DNA of 64,000 nucleotides from Phormidium tenue FACHB-886 (GCF_014764505.1 NZ_JACXWX010000007.1:124001-188000); one strand, 5' to 3'; counted from the first letter of the stretch, positions 9,920 to 18,250 are shown. Numbers and translations are program-made. Notes: a model not told the origin generated them from the sequence alone.

Positions 9920-10133
9920 AGAGAGAAAGGTTCTAATAGAGAAAGCTTCTAAAGCGCCTCAGTTCTACAGCAGTCACATTATGCTCAGGACATTTTTGTG
10001 GAAGCCTGGAGCGCAATCACAAAAATGTCCCTGTTCTGGGCGCTGTAGCGGCTGCTATAGATGAAGTTGAGTTTAGATTCAGGCAATTTCTAGAGAAAAA
10101 ATTGATTAGAAGTTCAGGAGAACAACCGTTTAC

Positions 10134-10149
10134 TTGTATAGCGGTACAA
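10134..10149. promoter_or_regulatory. candidate operator 2 for the GntR/FCD regulator
   Basis: TTGTATAGCGGTACAA is a second copy of the pattern at 9901-9917 (both TTGTAT, GCGG, TACAA) and lies 63 bp before the regulator's ATG, a suitable place for autoregulation. Confidence 0.5.
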
Positions 10150-10212
10150 TTTTCCTGAAAATTGCCTTACTCAATAGATGTTCCGCCGTCAACCTATTAA
10201 AGTTCCCCGCCA

Positions 10213-10905
10213 ATGCTGTCCTCTCAGCCAATTCACCGCAGCAAATCATTACATGAACAGACCTACCAAGCGCTCCGGTCAAGCATTCTGTCAGGGCGGT
10301 TGGCACCTGGCGATCGTCTAATCGAAACTCAAATAGCTCAGCAGCTACAGGTCAGCCGCACTCCCATTCGCGAAGCGATGCGCCAGCTCCAGCGAGAAGG
10401 CTTAATTAACGGCGATACCAACGAAGGACTACGGGTCACCTCAATCTCAGCCGCGGATGCAATCCACCTCTACGACTGCCGAATTGGACTAGAGCAAATT
10501 TCGGTTGCAGGAGCCTGTGAACATATCACTGCCGCTCAGCTTCAAACTCTAGAAAATATGATTCTGCAAGCCGAAGAGCTGATGCAACAAGCAGCCTCCG
10601 ACTTGGCAAACACACAGCTCCTCGATCTGGACTATCAGTTTCACCACACGATCGCCGATAGCGCTGGCAATAAATGGCTGGTTGCCTTGCTGGATCAAGT
10701 CTTCGACAAAATGACGCTGCTGCGCCTGCAAACCACCCGCCAAAATCCTAAGGTGCTGGAGCTGCGAGTAGAACATCGGCAAATTTTTGAGGCGATTGCC
10801 CAGCGCGATCGGGCAGCGGCAGTAGAGACTATTCGTAACCATCTAGTAGCTAGCAAGGAAAGAGTTATCCACGAGGTGCAGCAGTTTTATCAGCAGCCTG
10901 GATAG
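10213..10905 (+). CDS. GntR family transcriptional regulator, FCD subfamily
   Basis: A 230-residue DNA-binding regulator. Residues about 10-75 form the GntR winged helix (TYQALRSSILSGRLAPGDRL, then QLQVSRTPIREAMRQLQREG). Residues about 85-220 form the all-helical FCD effector domain, with metal or ligand histidines likely in DYQFHHTIAD and in the later VEHRQIFEAI and IRNHLVAS. The effector cannot be read from sequence; the uraH gene 100 bp downstream on the same strand suggests purine or ureide metabolism. Two matched TTGTAT-type palindromes upstream suggest that it controls its own gene. Confidence 0.92.
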   Translation: MLSSQPIHRSKSLHEQTYQALRSSILSGRLAPGDRLIETQIAQQLQVSRTPIREAMRQLQREGLINGDTNEGLRVTSISAADAIHLYDCRIGLEQISVAGACEHITAAQLQTLENMILQAEELMQQAASDLANTQLLDLDYQFHHTIADSAGNKWLVALLDQVFDKMTLLRLQTTRQNPKVLELRVEHRQIFEAIAQRDRAAAVETIRNHLVASKERVIHEVQQFYQQPG

Positions 10906-11005
10906 TGAGCTGTGCTTGGTTCGCTATAGGTTGGCTTGGCAATCGGCTGATTCTTTGGTCTAGCTGCAGCAAGAAGCCACCCCTACATTTATTCGTAATC
11001 TTTTT

Positions 11006-11365
11006 ATGGCTGGAAAACTAACGACTCATGTTCTAGATACGGCTCAAGGCAAACCTGCGGCAGGGGTGACAATCGAACTTTGGACGATCGAGCCATCCGG
11101 TGAGAAAACGCTCCTCAAAGCCGTTCAAACTAACGAGGATGGACGAACCGACGCGCCGCTGCTGAGCGAAGGCGCTCTCAAAACAGGCATGTATGAGCTG
11201 GTCTTTTTTATGGGCGATTACTTTGCTCAGCAGGTTGATCGGCTACCGCAGCCCATGTTTCTCGATCGGATTCCGCTTCAGTTTGGCGTTGCCGATGCAG
11301 ACGCGCATTACCATGTCCCGCTATTGGCTTCCCCCTGGGCATACAGCACCTATCGCGGCAGCTAA
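11006..11365 (+). CDS. uraH: 5-hydroxyisourate hydrolase (transthyretin-like)
   Basis: Hydrolyses 5-hydroxyisourate, the product of urate oxidation, to OHCU in purine breakdown. The 119-residue protein has both signatures of the family: THVLDTAQGKPAAGV at the N terminus and the C-terminal YRGS, preceded by HYHVPLLASPWAYST. There is no signal peptide, so it is cytoplasmic. It follows the GntR regulator by 100 bp on the same strand. No urate oxidase or OHCU decarboxylase is in the window, so the rest of the pathway must be elsewhere. It converges closely with the response regulator gene (15 bp). Confidence 0.93.
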   Translation: MAGKLTTHVLDTAQGKPAAGVTIELWTIEPSGEKTLLKAVQTNEDGRTDAPLLSEGALKTGMYELVFFMGDYFAQQVDRLPQPMFLDRIPLQFGVADADAHYHVPLLASPWAYSTYRGS

Positions 11366-11379
11366 TTGCCGTCCTGCCT

Positions 11380-12045
11380 CTAAACAAGTCGATGCTGCAT
11401 CGCGTAGCGCACCAGTTCAGCCCGATTGCTTGTCTCGGTTTTACGGAGTAGGCTGCTGACGTATTTCTCAACGGTGCGGGGGCTGAGGTGAAGCCGATCG
11501 CCAATTTGAGCATTTGATAGCCCTTCAGTCAGCACGATCAGCACTTCCTGCTCTCGCTGAGTCAAGTCCAAAGACGGCAGCAGGGGAACTTCCGAGGATA
11601 ACTCCAGGTCAGAGAAGGTAGGGGGGAAGTCTCGCTCGGTGGGCAGCCTCGATCGCCATTCGGATTCAATTAACTGTGCTCGGTCTAACAAATTCCGCAC
11701 AACTGCACCCAGTTCTTCTAGCTCAAACGGCTTTGGCAAGTACAGATCGCAGCCAAGCTGATAGCCACGAATTCGTTCCTCGGTGTTGGTGCGGGCAGTC
11801 AAGAAAATCACAGGTAGGAGTCGCAAGGTAGGCTGTCGCCTTACTCTACGCACTAACTCATACCCGTCTAGACCAGGCATCGTAATATCCGTAACCAATA
11901 AGTGCGGCTTATATTCATTCACCATCTCCAGGGCTTTGATCCCATCTTCAGCGGTAATTACCCAATATCCAGCTATCTCTAGGTAATCACTGATGGATAA
12001 CCGAGTCCCTAAATCATCATCCGCAACCAAAATCGTCAGAGGCAT
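11380..12045 (-). CDS. rre1: NarL/LuxR-type response regulator, Rre1/Ycf29-like
   Basis: A two-component response regulator of 221 residues. The receiver domain (about 1-120) shows the acidic pair in ILVADDDLGTRLS, the phospho-acceptor aspartate in LLVTDITMPGLDGYE and the lysine in LPKPFELEELG. The C-terminal LuxR-type HTH (about 155-215) has LTQREQEVLIVLTEGLSNAQ and LSPRTVEKYVSSLLRKT. The N terminus and linker closely resemble cyanobacterial Rre1 (Ycf29 of algal plastids), which works with Hik34/Hik2 in stress responses; this ortholog call is from memory of the sequence. No histidine kinase lies nearby, as is usual for this orphan regulator. Confidence 0.82.
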   Translation of the reverse strand: MPLTILVADDDLGTRLSISDYLEIAGYWVITAEDGIKALEMVNEYKPHLLVTDITMPGLDGYELVRRVRRQPTLRLLPVIFLTARTNTEERIRGYQLGCDLYLPKPFELEELGAVVRNLLDRAQLIESEWRSRLPTERDFPPTFSDLELSSEVPLLPSLDLTQREQEVLIVLTEGLSNAQIGDRLHLSPRTVEKYVSSLLRKTETSNRAELVRYAMQHRLV

Positions 12046-12518
12046 GGAACTCAGAGAGAAAGTTTCTTAGAGAGAAGATTAAGCAATACTAAAGGCTTCA
12101 CTTTTAGCCTACGGCAAGATTCGAAACATTATTGTTCGTAACGATTAATCTATCGAAAAAGTTTTCTAGGATACTGCAGCGATGTCTAATTTTAGACCGC
12201 TTCTTGCTACTACCTTACACTGAGTAAAAACGCAATGGACGGGCAAAAAACTGACACAAGTAGGTCAATAATCAGTAGAACAAGCCCAGACAATATTTCC
12301 CGATGATTGATAGGATCGACAAACAAAACTTTAAAATTCTTTATAAATAAAATCACTGTGATACTATCTGGTTGCATCTTAAGTTTTGAGTCTAGATTCA
12401 GCGCTGGAGGCGTCTCTAGCAGGAATCTCGCCAGAACAAACCTGAGATGCTTGCGTTCTATCCGAGTGATTTCAGTAGTCTTTTTAACTTGATTTGCGTG
12501 GTGTAGGAGATTGCAGGA
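12046..12518. other. 473-bp divergent intergenic region
   Basis: Holds the promoters of the response regulator (minus) and the oxidoreductase (plus). It is AT-rich. Short frames exist on both strands (12210-12524 minus, 12307-12492 plus), but they overlap each other and show no protein-like features, so I do not call a gene. Confidence 0.5.
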
Positions 12519-13601
12519 GTGCAAGAAAACTTAGTTGGGCAGATGCCAGGTCATCGCCACACCGTTGAGCCAATTCGGATTGGTGTCATTGGTGTAGGTA
12601 ACATGGGACAGCACCATGCGCGAGTGCTGAGCTTACTCAAAGATGTAGAGCTAGTCGGCATTTCCGATATTAATGTAGAGCGCGGGCTAGATACAGCAAG
12701 CAAGTATCGTGCCCGTTTTTTTGAGGATTATCACGACCTGCTAGCGCATGTCGATGCCGTTTGTGTTGCTGTGCCCACCCGCCTGCACCATACAGTCGGC
12801 ATGACTTGTTTGCAGACGGGCGTGCATGTGCTGATTGAGAAGCCGATCGCTGCTTCGATCGCCGAGGCAGAGTCCCTGGTTAACGCTGCCGCTCAGTCAC
12901 ACTGTATCTTGCAGGTCGGACATATAGAGCGGTTTAATCCTGCCTTCCAGGAACTCCACAAAGTCCTCAAGACCGAGGAGATTCTGGCGCTAGAGGCGCA
13001 TCGCATGAGCCCGTATTCCGATCGGGCGAATGATGTATCAGTAGTCTTGGATTTAATGATTCACGACATTGATCTGCTGCTAGAGCTAACTGGCTCCACC
13101 GTCATCCGGCTCACCGCTAGCGGCAGCCGCGCCGCTAACTCTGGCTATCTGGATTATGTAACTGCTACGTTGGGCTTTGCCAGCGGCATCGTTGCCACGC
13201 TAACTGCCAGCAAGGTGACGCATCGCAAGATTCGGCGCATCTCTGCCCACTGCAAAAACTCCCTCACAGAAGCCAATTTTCTCAACAACGAAATTCTGAT
13301 TCACCGTCAGACTACAGCGAACTACCGCACGGATTATGGGCAAGTCCTTTATCGTCAAGATGGATTGATCGAAAAAGTTTACACTAGCAACATCGAACCC
13401 CTGCACGCCGAGCTAGAGCATTTTGTTAATTGTGTGCGGGGAGGCAAACCTCCCTCGGTTGGCGGTGAGCAAGCATTGAAGGCACTGCGGCTAGCCAGTT
13501 TAATTGAACAGATGGCATTAGATGGACAAATTTGGCAGGATTCCAATGGAAGCACTTCCCCCGAATCTGTGATCAATGGCGTGATCAAGCTCGCCGTCTA
13601 A
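12519..13601 (+). CDS. Gfo/Idh/MocA family NAD(P)-dependent oxidoreductase
   Basis: A 360-residue sugar-type dehydrogenase. The N-terminal Rossmann fold has GVIGVGNMGQHHARVLS (GxGxxG), then VPTRLHH and the family's EKPIA motif (VHVLIEKPIAAS). The C-terminal alpha/beta domain has VGHIERFNPAF and DLMIHDIDLLLEL, which carries the usual catalytic/ligand histidine. The substrate is unknown; relatives oxidise UDP-sugars, inositols or glucose derivatives. The GTG start at 12519 follows TAGGAG by a suitable distance; an ATG at 12543 is an alternative. It is monocistronic, with two hairpins behind it. Confidence 0.88.
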   Translation: MQENLVGQMPGHRHTVEPIRIGVIGVGNMGQHHARVLSLLKDVELVGISDINVERGLDTASKYRARFFEDYHDLLAHVDAVCVAVPTRLHHTVGMTCLQTGVHVLIEKPIAASIAEAESLVNAAAQSHCILQVGHIERFNPAFQELHKVLKTEEILALEAHRMSPYSDRANDVSVVLDLMIHDIDLLLELTGSTVIRLTASGSRAANSGYLDYVTATLGFASGIVATLTASKVTHRKIRRISAHCKNSLTEANFLNNEILIHRQTTANYRTDYGQVLYRQDGLIEKVYTSNIEPLHAELEHFVNCVRGGKPPSVGGEQALKALRLASLIEQMALDGQIWQDSNGSTSPESVINGVIKLAV

Positions 13602-13625
13602 AGGGACAGTTGTAGTAAAGTAGCT

Positions 13626-13672
13626 TAGGACTTATTTGTAAGCGCGCTTCGTGCCCCTACAAATAAGTCCTA
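13626..13672. repeat. 15-bp inverted repeat with a 17-nt loop
   Basis: TAGGACTTATTTGTA and TACAAATAAGTCCTA pair perfectly around a GC-rich loop, AGCGCGCTTCGTGCCCC. It lies just behind the oxidoreductase gene and looks like a small dispersed repeat rather than a classical terminator, because no T-run follows. Confidence 0.6.
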
Positions 13673-13732
13673 CCCTAACTGTCATAGGGACAGCTAAAGG
13701 TTCAAATCTTATGCAAGTCCTGGATTTAGGCA

Positions 13733-13773
13733 TTGAGGGTACATAGTGGGTGAACTCCACTATGTACCCTCAA
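13733..13773. terminator. bidirectional terminator-like hairpin
   Basis: A 17-bp perfect stem whose core arms are GAGGGTACATAGTGG and CCACTATGTACCCTC, around a 7-nt loop. It sits between two convergent genes and is flanked by TT on the left and AAAA on the right, so it could stop transcription from the right-hand (minus) gene and possibly from the plus gene. Confidence 0.6.
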
Positions 13774-13823
13774 AATGTGTAGGGTCTTAAAACCAATCTA
13801 AGACTTCTATCTTCAACTGACGC

Positions 13824-14951
13824 TTAAGGCGAGGGTGAAGCGGCTGGCGCAGGAGAACTTTCTGCCTGTCCATACCAGGGACTAATTTCTAGTCCGCCAG
13901 TCGGTTTGAATACCACTCGATACTGGGCAATCGGCTCTGGGTTGGTTGCCCCTGCCGTACCTGCCGCCGTTGGCACCCGTAGCAGATTCGCTAAAGGGAC
14001 TTCCTGCTTATATTGAAGCGCTTCATCATTAGCAAAGCTATATCCTACGATGTCGCCGTTGCTAGCAACCCCAACTCGATACTCCAGATCCTGAGTAAAC
14101 GTGGGGGTGGTTGTCCAAGCTTGGTTCACCTTCTCTTGTAAGACGCCTAGCAAGCGCTCTTGCTCTGCAGGATCAGTAATCTCTGGCGAGCTATTGAGAA
14201 TTGCTCCCGCCGCCTGCTCATCTGCAGTTGCCGCTGGATCAGTTGGGCTAGCGGTTGGGGATGCTGTAGTGCCAGTTGGTGAGCCTGCTGGGCTGCTCCC
14301 CGGCGGGCTAGCGGATGCGGTTGCCGATGGTGAAGTCTGTGATTCGGTTTGATTGGTGCTGCCAGATGTTGCTTCAGAACGCTGCACCTGTGGTGCTGGC
14401 ACAAAAAACAGAGCAGCCGCAGCAATCGCTAGCCCAGAAACACCTAATGCAGGAGCTGCTGCCCGTTTGCTAATTGGCTCTTGTGATGTCACGTAGCGCT
14501 TAGGCAACGGCGATAGGCTCAGCGCCATTTCCGGCAGCGTTTGAGCATCTGCATAAAATTGGTCGATCGCCTCGACCAGATCAAAAAGCTGCACTGTCGT
14601 CAGGTCAAGCTGCTGCGGTGCTGGCGAAGCAACTCCATCAGAGGGCTGCACCATCAGCCGATGTAGATTTCGATCTACACGTTCTAGCTGCACCAGCCTG
14701 GGGTGATTCTGGCGATCGCGATGCGCTGCTGGATGGATGATTCCACTCAAAAACTCTTGAGCATAATCGCTGACTGCCGCTACCAAGCTTTCGAGAAACT
14801 CTCGTCCGCCTGTTAATGGCTTTTCATGCCCGGAGAAGTAACACTCCACATTGGAGACTGCCGCTACTAGCGGACGTGCCTCTGTAGTGTCGCCTATCCC
14901 CTCCAAAATCAGCTTGCAGTTCGGCAGACTATATTGACGTTGAATTGCCAT
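13824..14951 (-). CDS. DUF4335 domain protein with one membrane helix
   Basis: A protein of 375 residues from the chosen ATG (MAIQRQYSLPNCKLILEG, the usual family start; ten residues upstream are unlikely to be translated). The N-terminal about 160 residues are the DUF4335 domain. A short helix near 170-185 (GVSGLAIAAAALFFVPAP) could be a membrane anchor, followed by a Ser/Thr/Pro/Ala-rich linker and a C-terminal soluble domain (about 250-365). The function is unknown. It follows the DUF3038 gene by 10 bp, and these two families are usually neighbours in cyanobacteria, so they probably work together. Confidence 0.85.
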   Translation of the reverse strand: MAIQRQYSLPNCKLILEGIGDTTEARPLVAAVSNVECYFSGHEKPLTGGREFLESLVAAVSDYAQEFLSGIIHPAAHRDRQNHPRLVQLERVDRNLHRLMVQPSDGVASPAPQQLDLTTVQLFDLVEAIDQFYADAQTLPEMALSLSPLPKRYVTSQEPISKRAAAPALGVSGLAIAAAALFFVPAPQVQRSEATSGSTNQTESQTSPSATASASPPGSSPAGSPTGTTASPTASPTDPAATADEQAAGAILNSSPEITDPAEQERLLGVLQEKVNQAWTTTPTFTQDLEYRVGVASNGDIVGYSFANDEALQYKQEVPLANLLRVPTAAGTAGATNPEPIAQYRVVFKPTGGLEISPWYGQAESSPAPAASPSP

Positions 14952-14961
14952 ACTTTCCCCT

Positions 14962-15570
14962 TTAAGCCACTTCCCCATCAAATAAGCTGCTCCACAGACG
15001 CTGCATTCCAGCTGTGCCTGTGCAAAACAAAAGCTGAGACAGCAGGCTTAAGGCCAATTGGTTCAGCTTTTCGTCGTCACTTAGAGCAAGCACGGCTGCC
15101 CGCTTTGGATTCATACGCGATCGAAAGTGCGCTCGGAAGCGCTCTAGGTAGTTCGCTAACCGAGGAGAGTGATCGAGGCTAAGCTGCTTTTCGGTGAGCT
15201 GCTCGTAGGCAAGCAGCAGCTGCCGGATTACTGCCGTGAGCTGCTTGGCAAGGTGGCAGAGGATGAGGGTTAATGCTTTGGCTTCTGCAAGCGTCAGCGG
15301 ACGACGTTGGCTATTACGACGTAGCGGATTTGTGGCTCTTAGCCGCCAAACTACAACGCGGTTAGCAATGATGTCCTGCAACCCCAGTTCTTTTGCGGTA
15401 GAGAGAATTGCCTCAGAGCCATCCAAGGCGATCGCTTCGATCGCCAACAGCAAAAGATCGATCTGTTGGCGAGTCCGACGGGGGCAAATTGCGTCGGGCA
15501 CAGTTGGGTCAGGGAGCGAATCTAGAAGAGTTGCCATTGACGATAGGGGCGGACTACTGATGACTTGCAT
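14962..15570 (-). CDS. DUF3038 domain protein
   Basis: A 202-residue, mostly alpha-helical soluble protein. The DUF3038 domain begins around residue 30 (CPRRTRQQIDLLLLAIEAIA) and runs to the end. No catalytic motif or membrane helix is visible. It is the first gene of a two-gene operon with the DUF4335 gene 10 bp downstream. Its own upstream region is the gene-free stretch that contains the DnaA-box cluster. A second possible start (MATLLDSLPD) lies 11 codons in. The function is unknown. Confidence 0.85.
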   Translation of the reverse strand: MQVISSPPLSSMATLLDSLPDPTVPDAICPRRTRQQIDLLLLAIEAIALDGSEAILSTAKELGLQDIIANRVVVWRLRATNPLRRNSQRRPLTLAEAKALTLILCHLAKQLTAVIRQLLLAYEQLTEKQLSLDHSPRLANYLERFRAHFRSRMNPKRAAVLALSDDEKLNQLALSLLSQLLFCTGTAGMQRLWSSLFDGEVA

Positions 15571-16492
15571 GTCCTAGTCTGGAGAAACAGCAGAATTTTA
15601 CCAAACGCTGACCGATCGCGCGGGAGAAGGATAAATCGGCGAGACAGGCGATTTATCCTAACACTTCCCAGATGCTGACGGAGTAAGCGGGATACGGTAC
15701 TCCTAACTTCAGACGTACCTGATAAAAATAGTGTGCCCAGATTAGCTACATACTGCCATCATCGCGCATTGCCTGCCGCTTACGATTGCCCTCTTCAACC
15801 TTCATCAGAAGTGTTTCAACCTTTTGCAAGGCACTCTAAACCAATTTCTTCGCAAGCTCTACTCAAGTTCAATGGGCTAGTGGGGTTGGGACTAGCAGTT
15901 TTGTGGGAAGCAGTCACAGCTCACTGGACAAAACCACTACTTGTTTAGAGCTGAGGTAGATGTTCGACTTGCCAAAATGGGGCAATATCAGCGCAATTTT
16001 ACAATTCTTAACGAATCAAGGAATTTTCCCCATTCATTCCCCATTCTTTCCACAAGCTGTCTGCTGTTTTCCACAAGCTGATCGAAAGTTTTCCACAAGG
16101 CAATTCGATATAGGCAAGGTTTGGGGAATTCCTGTGGAATATTGAGTGGGCAAAACAAAAGACAACGAGTGCCTTAGTTTCTATTAAGCTATGTAACAAA
16201 AAAGAGCCTCAAAGCCTATTTCTTTCGTAAAGGCGATCCGAGCTGCTCTTGACTTATATAATTTTTTTCCATTGACAAAACCACCCCCTGATAGCGCAAA
16301 ATGATGCGACCTACTATATTGAAAGCGCTCGACTGAAGCAGCCCTCCACTCCTCTAACCCGCCTGGGACGAGAGGGGCAGAGGATAGACTGAGGTTGAAA
16401 AAGCGCTGCTTTGCCATACCGCATCTTCTGTATTGCAATCTTCAAGTAGTCGTTGCCCTGTCCACCCGTCATTAACTCGTTAAGAGGTGTCT
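15571..16492. other. gene-free stretch, candidate chromosomal origin (oriC)
   Basis: About 920 bp with no convincing gene; a few short frames (15733-15948, 15960-16145, 16184-16438) show no protein character. In the middle lie four DnaA-box-like sites in 95 bp (16047-16141), and about 110 bp further right an AT-rich tract (16250-16275, TTATATAATTTTTTTCC) that could serve as a DNA unwinding element. Genes to the right are mostly on the plus strand, and those to the left are mixed with a slight minus excess. No dnaA or dnaN is in the window, but in cyanobacteria these need not sit at the origin. Confidence 0.45.
16047..16141. promoter_or_regulatory. cluster of four DnaA-box-like sites
   Basis: Two sites match the cyanobacterial DnaA box TTTTCCACA exactly, at 16067-16075 and 16089-16097. 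CTTTCCACA at 16046-16054 differs by one base. TGTGGAATA at 16133-16141 is the reverse complement with one change. Elsewhere in the window I noticed only isolated one-mismatch versions (for example near 36776), so the clustering is unlikely to be accidental. Confidence 0.6.
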
Positions 16493-16717
16493 ATGCACGC
16501 CACCGTCAGCATTTTGGCAGAAATCCCAGAAGAGCTTCATGAGTCACTCCAGAGCTATCTGGAAACGCATCCCGATTGGGATCACGATCGAGTCTTCTGC
16601 GCTGCCCTTTCCCTGTTTCTGCTGCAGAACGGCAGCAGTACCACGCCTGATGCTTCTCGCAGCTACCGTCGCGCCGCTAGAGTTTATCTAGATACCCTGT
16701 TCAAGCACGCCGTGTAG
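16493..16717 (+). CDS. DUF2811 family protein
   Basis: A 74-residue protein with the DUF2811 pattern known from cyanobacteria: VSILAEIPEELHESL at the start, THPDWDHDRVFCAALSLFLL in the middle and a short basic end with YLDTLF. The N-terminal part resembles a ribbon-helix-helix-like small domain, but the function is unknown. ATG at 16493 is chosen because AAGAGG lies 5-6 bases upstream; the GTG six bases earlier overlaps that site. It is the first gene to the right of the DnaA-box region. Confidence 0.82.
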   Translation: MHATVSILAEIPEELHESLQSYLETHPDWDHDRVFCAALSLFLLQNGSSTTPDASRSYRRAARVYLDTLFKHAV

Positions 16718-16958
16718 GTACAGTAGCTCTCCATCTTGATTTAACTTCTGTTGAGCCTCCAATACCAATTGCCCTATCCCACTGATTCAGCCCATCTTGA
16801 CCGTTGAGGAGTTAACGAGCGCCCATCGCGGCGACTCGAGCACGTAACCATCCTAACAATTCGTAAAACAGAGGGCAGGTGGTTAGAGGCAAAAGAGGAG
16901 TAGCTCGATCGGTAGAATGAGGATCAGATTTCAAACATTCGATCTATTCATTCGATCC

Positions 16959-17528
16959 ATGACATATCTCTGGTTTAAAGCATTTCACATTGTCGGCGTC
17001 GTGGCATGGTTTGCGGGCATGTTCTATTTGCCACGGCTGTTTGTTTATCATGCAGAAGCTAACGAGCAGCCAGAAACCGTGCGGACGATTTTGCAGCAGC
17101 AGTACCAAATCATGGAAAAGCGGCTGTATCGCATCATCATGACACCCGCAATGGTGCTGACCTTTGCGATGGGGATCGGCATGTTGATCACGGCACCTGA
17201 CCTGCTAAAAGACCCCTGGCTACATATCAAACTAGGTTTGGTGCTGGTGCTCGCGGCATATCATGGCTTCTGCGCCCGTCTCATGAAAGAAATGGCAGCA
17301 GGTCAGTTTCGCTTTACGGGTCAGCAATTTCGCTGGTTCAATGAGTTTCCCACCGTTCTGTTTGTGATCGTAGTGCTGCTGGCGGTCTTTAAAAACAACT
17401 TCCCAACCTCAGCGGCTTCTTGGGGCGTGGTGGGGATGATTGTGGCAATGGCAGCCATCATTCAGCTCTATGCGCGTAAGCGACGGCTGGATAAGGAAAA
17501 GTTAGCGGCTGAAACCTCTAATGTTTGA
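16959..17528 (+). CDS. hemJ: protoporphyrinogen IX oxidase HemJ
   Basis: Oxidises protoporphyrinogen IX to protoporphyrin IX, the last common step of heme and chlorophyll synthesis; HemJ is the form used by most cyanobacteria. The 189-residue protein has about four to five membrane helices and the family start MTYLWFKAFHIVGVVAWF, with the conserved histidine in KAFHI. LYRIIMTPAMVLT, WLHIKLGLVLVLAAYHG and RWFNEFPTVLFVIVV follow as in the family. An in-frame extension of 14 residues upstream is basic and unlike relatives, so the ATG at 16959 is preferred. It is followed by a bidirectional terminator before queF. Confidence 0.9.
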   Translation: MTYLWFKAFHIVGVVAWFAGMFYLPRLFVYHAEANEQPETVRTILQQQYQIMEKRLYRIIMTPAMVLTFAMGIGMLITAPDLLKDPWLHIKLGLVLVLAAYHGFCARLMKEMAAGQFRFTGQQFRWFNEFPTVLFVIVVLLAVFKNNFPTSAASWGVVGMIVAMAAIIQLYARKRRLDKEKLAAETSNV

Positions 17529-17584
17529 GAGACTGGATCGGCTTACATTTTTTTAGGACTAACACTAAAGCTTCAGCACAGAAC

Positions 17585-17621
17585 AAAATGAGGGCAGTGC
17601 ATAATGCACTGCCCTCATTTT
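17585..17621. terminator. bidirectional terminator between hemJ and queF
   Basis: A perfect 17-bp stem (AAAATGAGGGCAGTGCA and its complement) with a 3-nt loop, with T-runs on the outgoing side of either strand. It serves both convergent genes. Confidence 0.85.
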
Positions 17622-17678
17622 GTTTAAATTGTTTTGTGTGGTATTGCTCTTCAGGCTGCTGCGTTCCTGAAGAAGAGC

Positions 17679-18107
17679 TTACTTTTGATGTTTGACCTCT
17701 ACAACCGTGTGAACATTGCCACGTGGGGAAAAGTCGCCTTTGACAATCGCCTCTAATGGATCAGCCGCGGCAACAAAATCATCCAGAATTTGATTCACAA
17801 CTTCTTCATGAGAAATGTAGCGATCGCGATAGCTATTGACATAGAGCTTCAACGCTTTTAGCTCCACTACTTTCTCATTGGGCACATATTGAATTGTGAT
17901 AGTAGCGAAGTCTGGATAGCCAGAAAAAGGGCACTTGCAGGTAAACTCTGGCAAGGTAACGTCGATCGTATAGCGTCGCCCAATGCGGGGATTGGGGAAG
18001 GTGATCAAGCTGCCTTCCGCAATATAACGTTCGCCGTACTTTGCTTCTGAAGTGAGTTCTGAAGATGAACTGTCAGAGGATGGGCTGGAGGGTGCAAAAG
18101 AACTCAT
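17679..18107 (-). CDS. queF: NADPH-dependent preQ0 reductase QueF
   Basis: Reduces 7-cyano-7-deazaguanine (preQ0) to preQ1 in queuosine tRNA modification. It is the short unimodular form (142 residues, T-fold). Visible signatures: the catalytic cysteine and aspartate in FTCKCPFSGYPDFATI, the QueF motif in ELKALKLYVNSYRDR with a following HEE, and NPR-type FSPRGNVHTVVEV near the end. A Ser-rich, low-complexity N-terminal leader of about 20 residues precedes the domain, and a later start is possible. It is convergent with hemJ and divergent from the gene at 18251. Confidence 0.94.
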   Translation of the reverse strand: MSSFAPSSPSSDSSSSELTSEAKYGERYIAEGSLITFPNPRIGRRYTIDVTLPEFTCKCPFSGYPDFATITIQYVPNEKVVELKALKLYVNSYRDRYISHEEVVNQILDDFVAAADPLEAIVKGDFSPRGNVHTVVEVKHQK

Positions 18108-18250
18108 CGTTATTGGCTGAATGTTTTTGGATATGTTTTTGGATCAACCTGTGTCGGAACTATTGAACTCATCTATCATTACACGAACAGGTTACAGCGC
18201 TTTGCGCTGATTCTATTTCAAGCATCCCGTACCTGAGTAGTTTTTGACGC

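Larger units (their letters stand above)
9580..10212. other. 633-bp upstream region of the GntR-type regulator
   Basis: No convincing gene is seen; a 73-codon frame at 9843-10064 has no recognisable features. The notable content is two related palindromes at 9899-9919 and 10134-10149, described separately. The regulator's promoter probably lies near the second one. Confidence 0.5.

Noticed and set aside
9843-10064. 73-codon plus-strand frame before the GntR gene
   Set aside because: No recognisable protein character, no ribosome-binding site, and it overlaps the candidate operator region.
12210-12524. 104-codon minus-strand frame between the response regulator and oxidoreductase genes
   Set aside because: AT-rich sequence, overlaps the start of the oxidoreductase gene and another frame on the opposite strand, no family features.
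16184-16438. 84-codon minus-strand frame next to the DnaA boxes
   Set aside because: Residue composition is unlike a protein family, no ribosome-binding site; the stretch contains the AT-rich tract.
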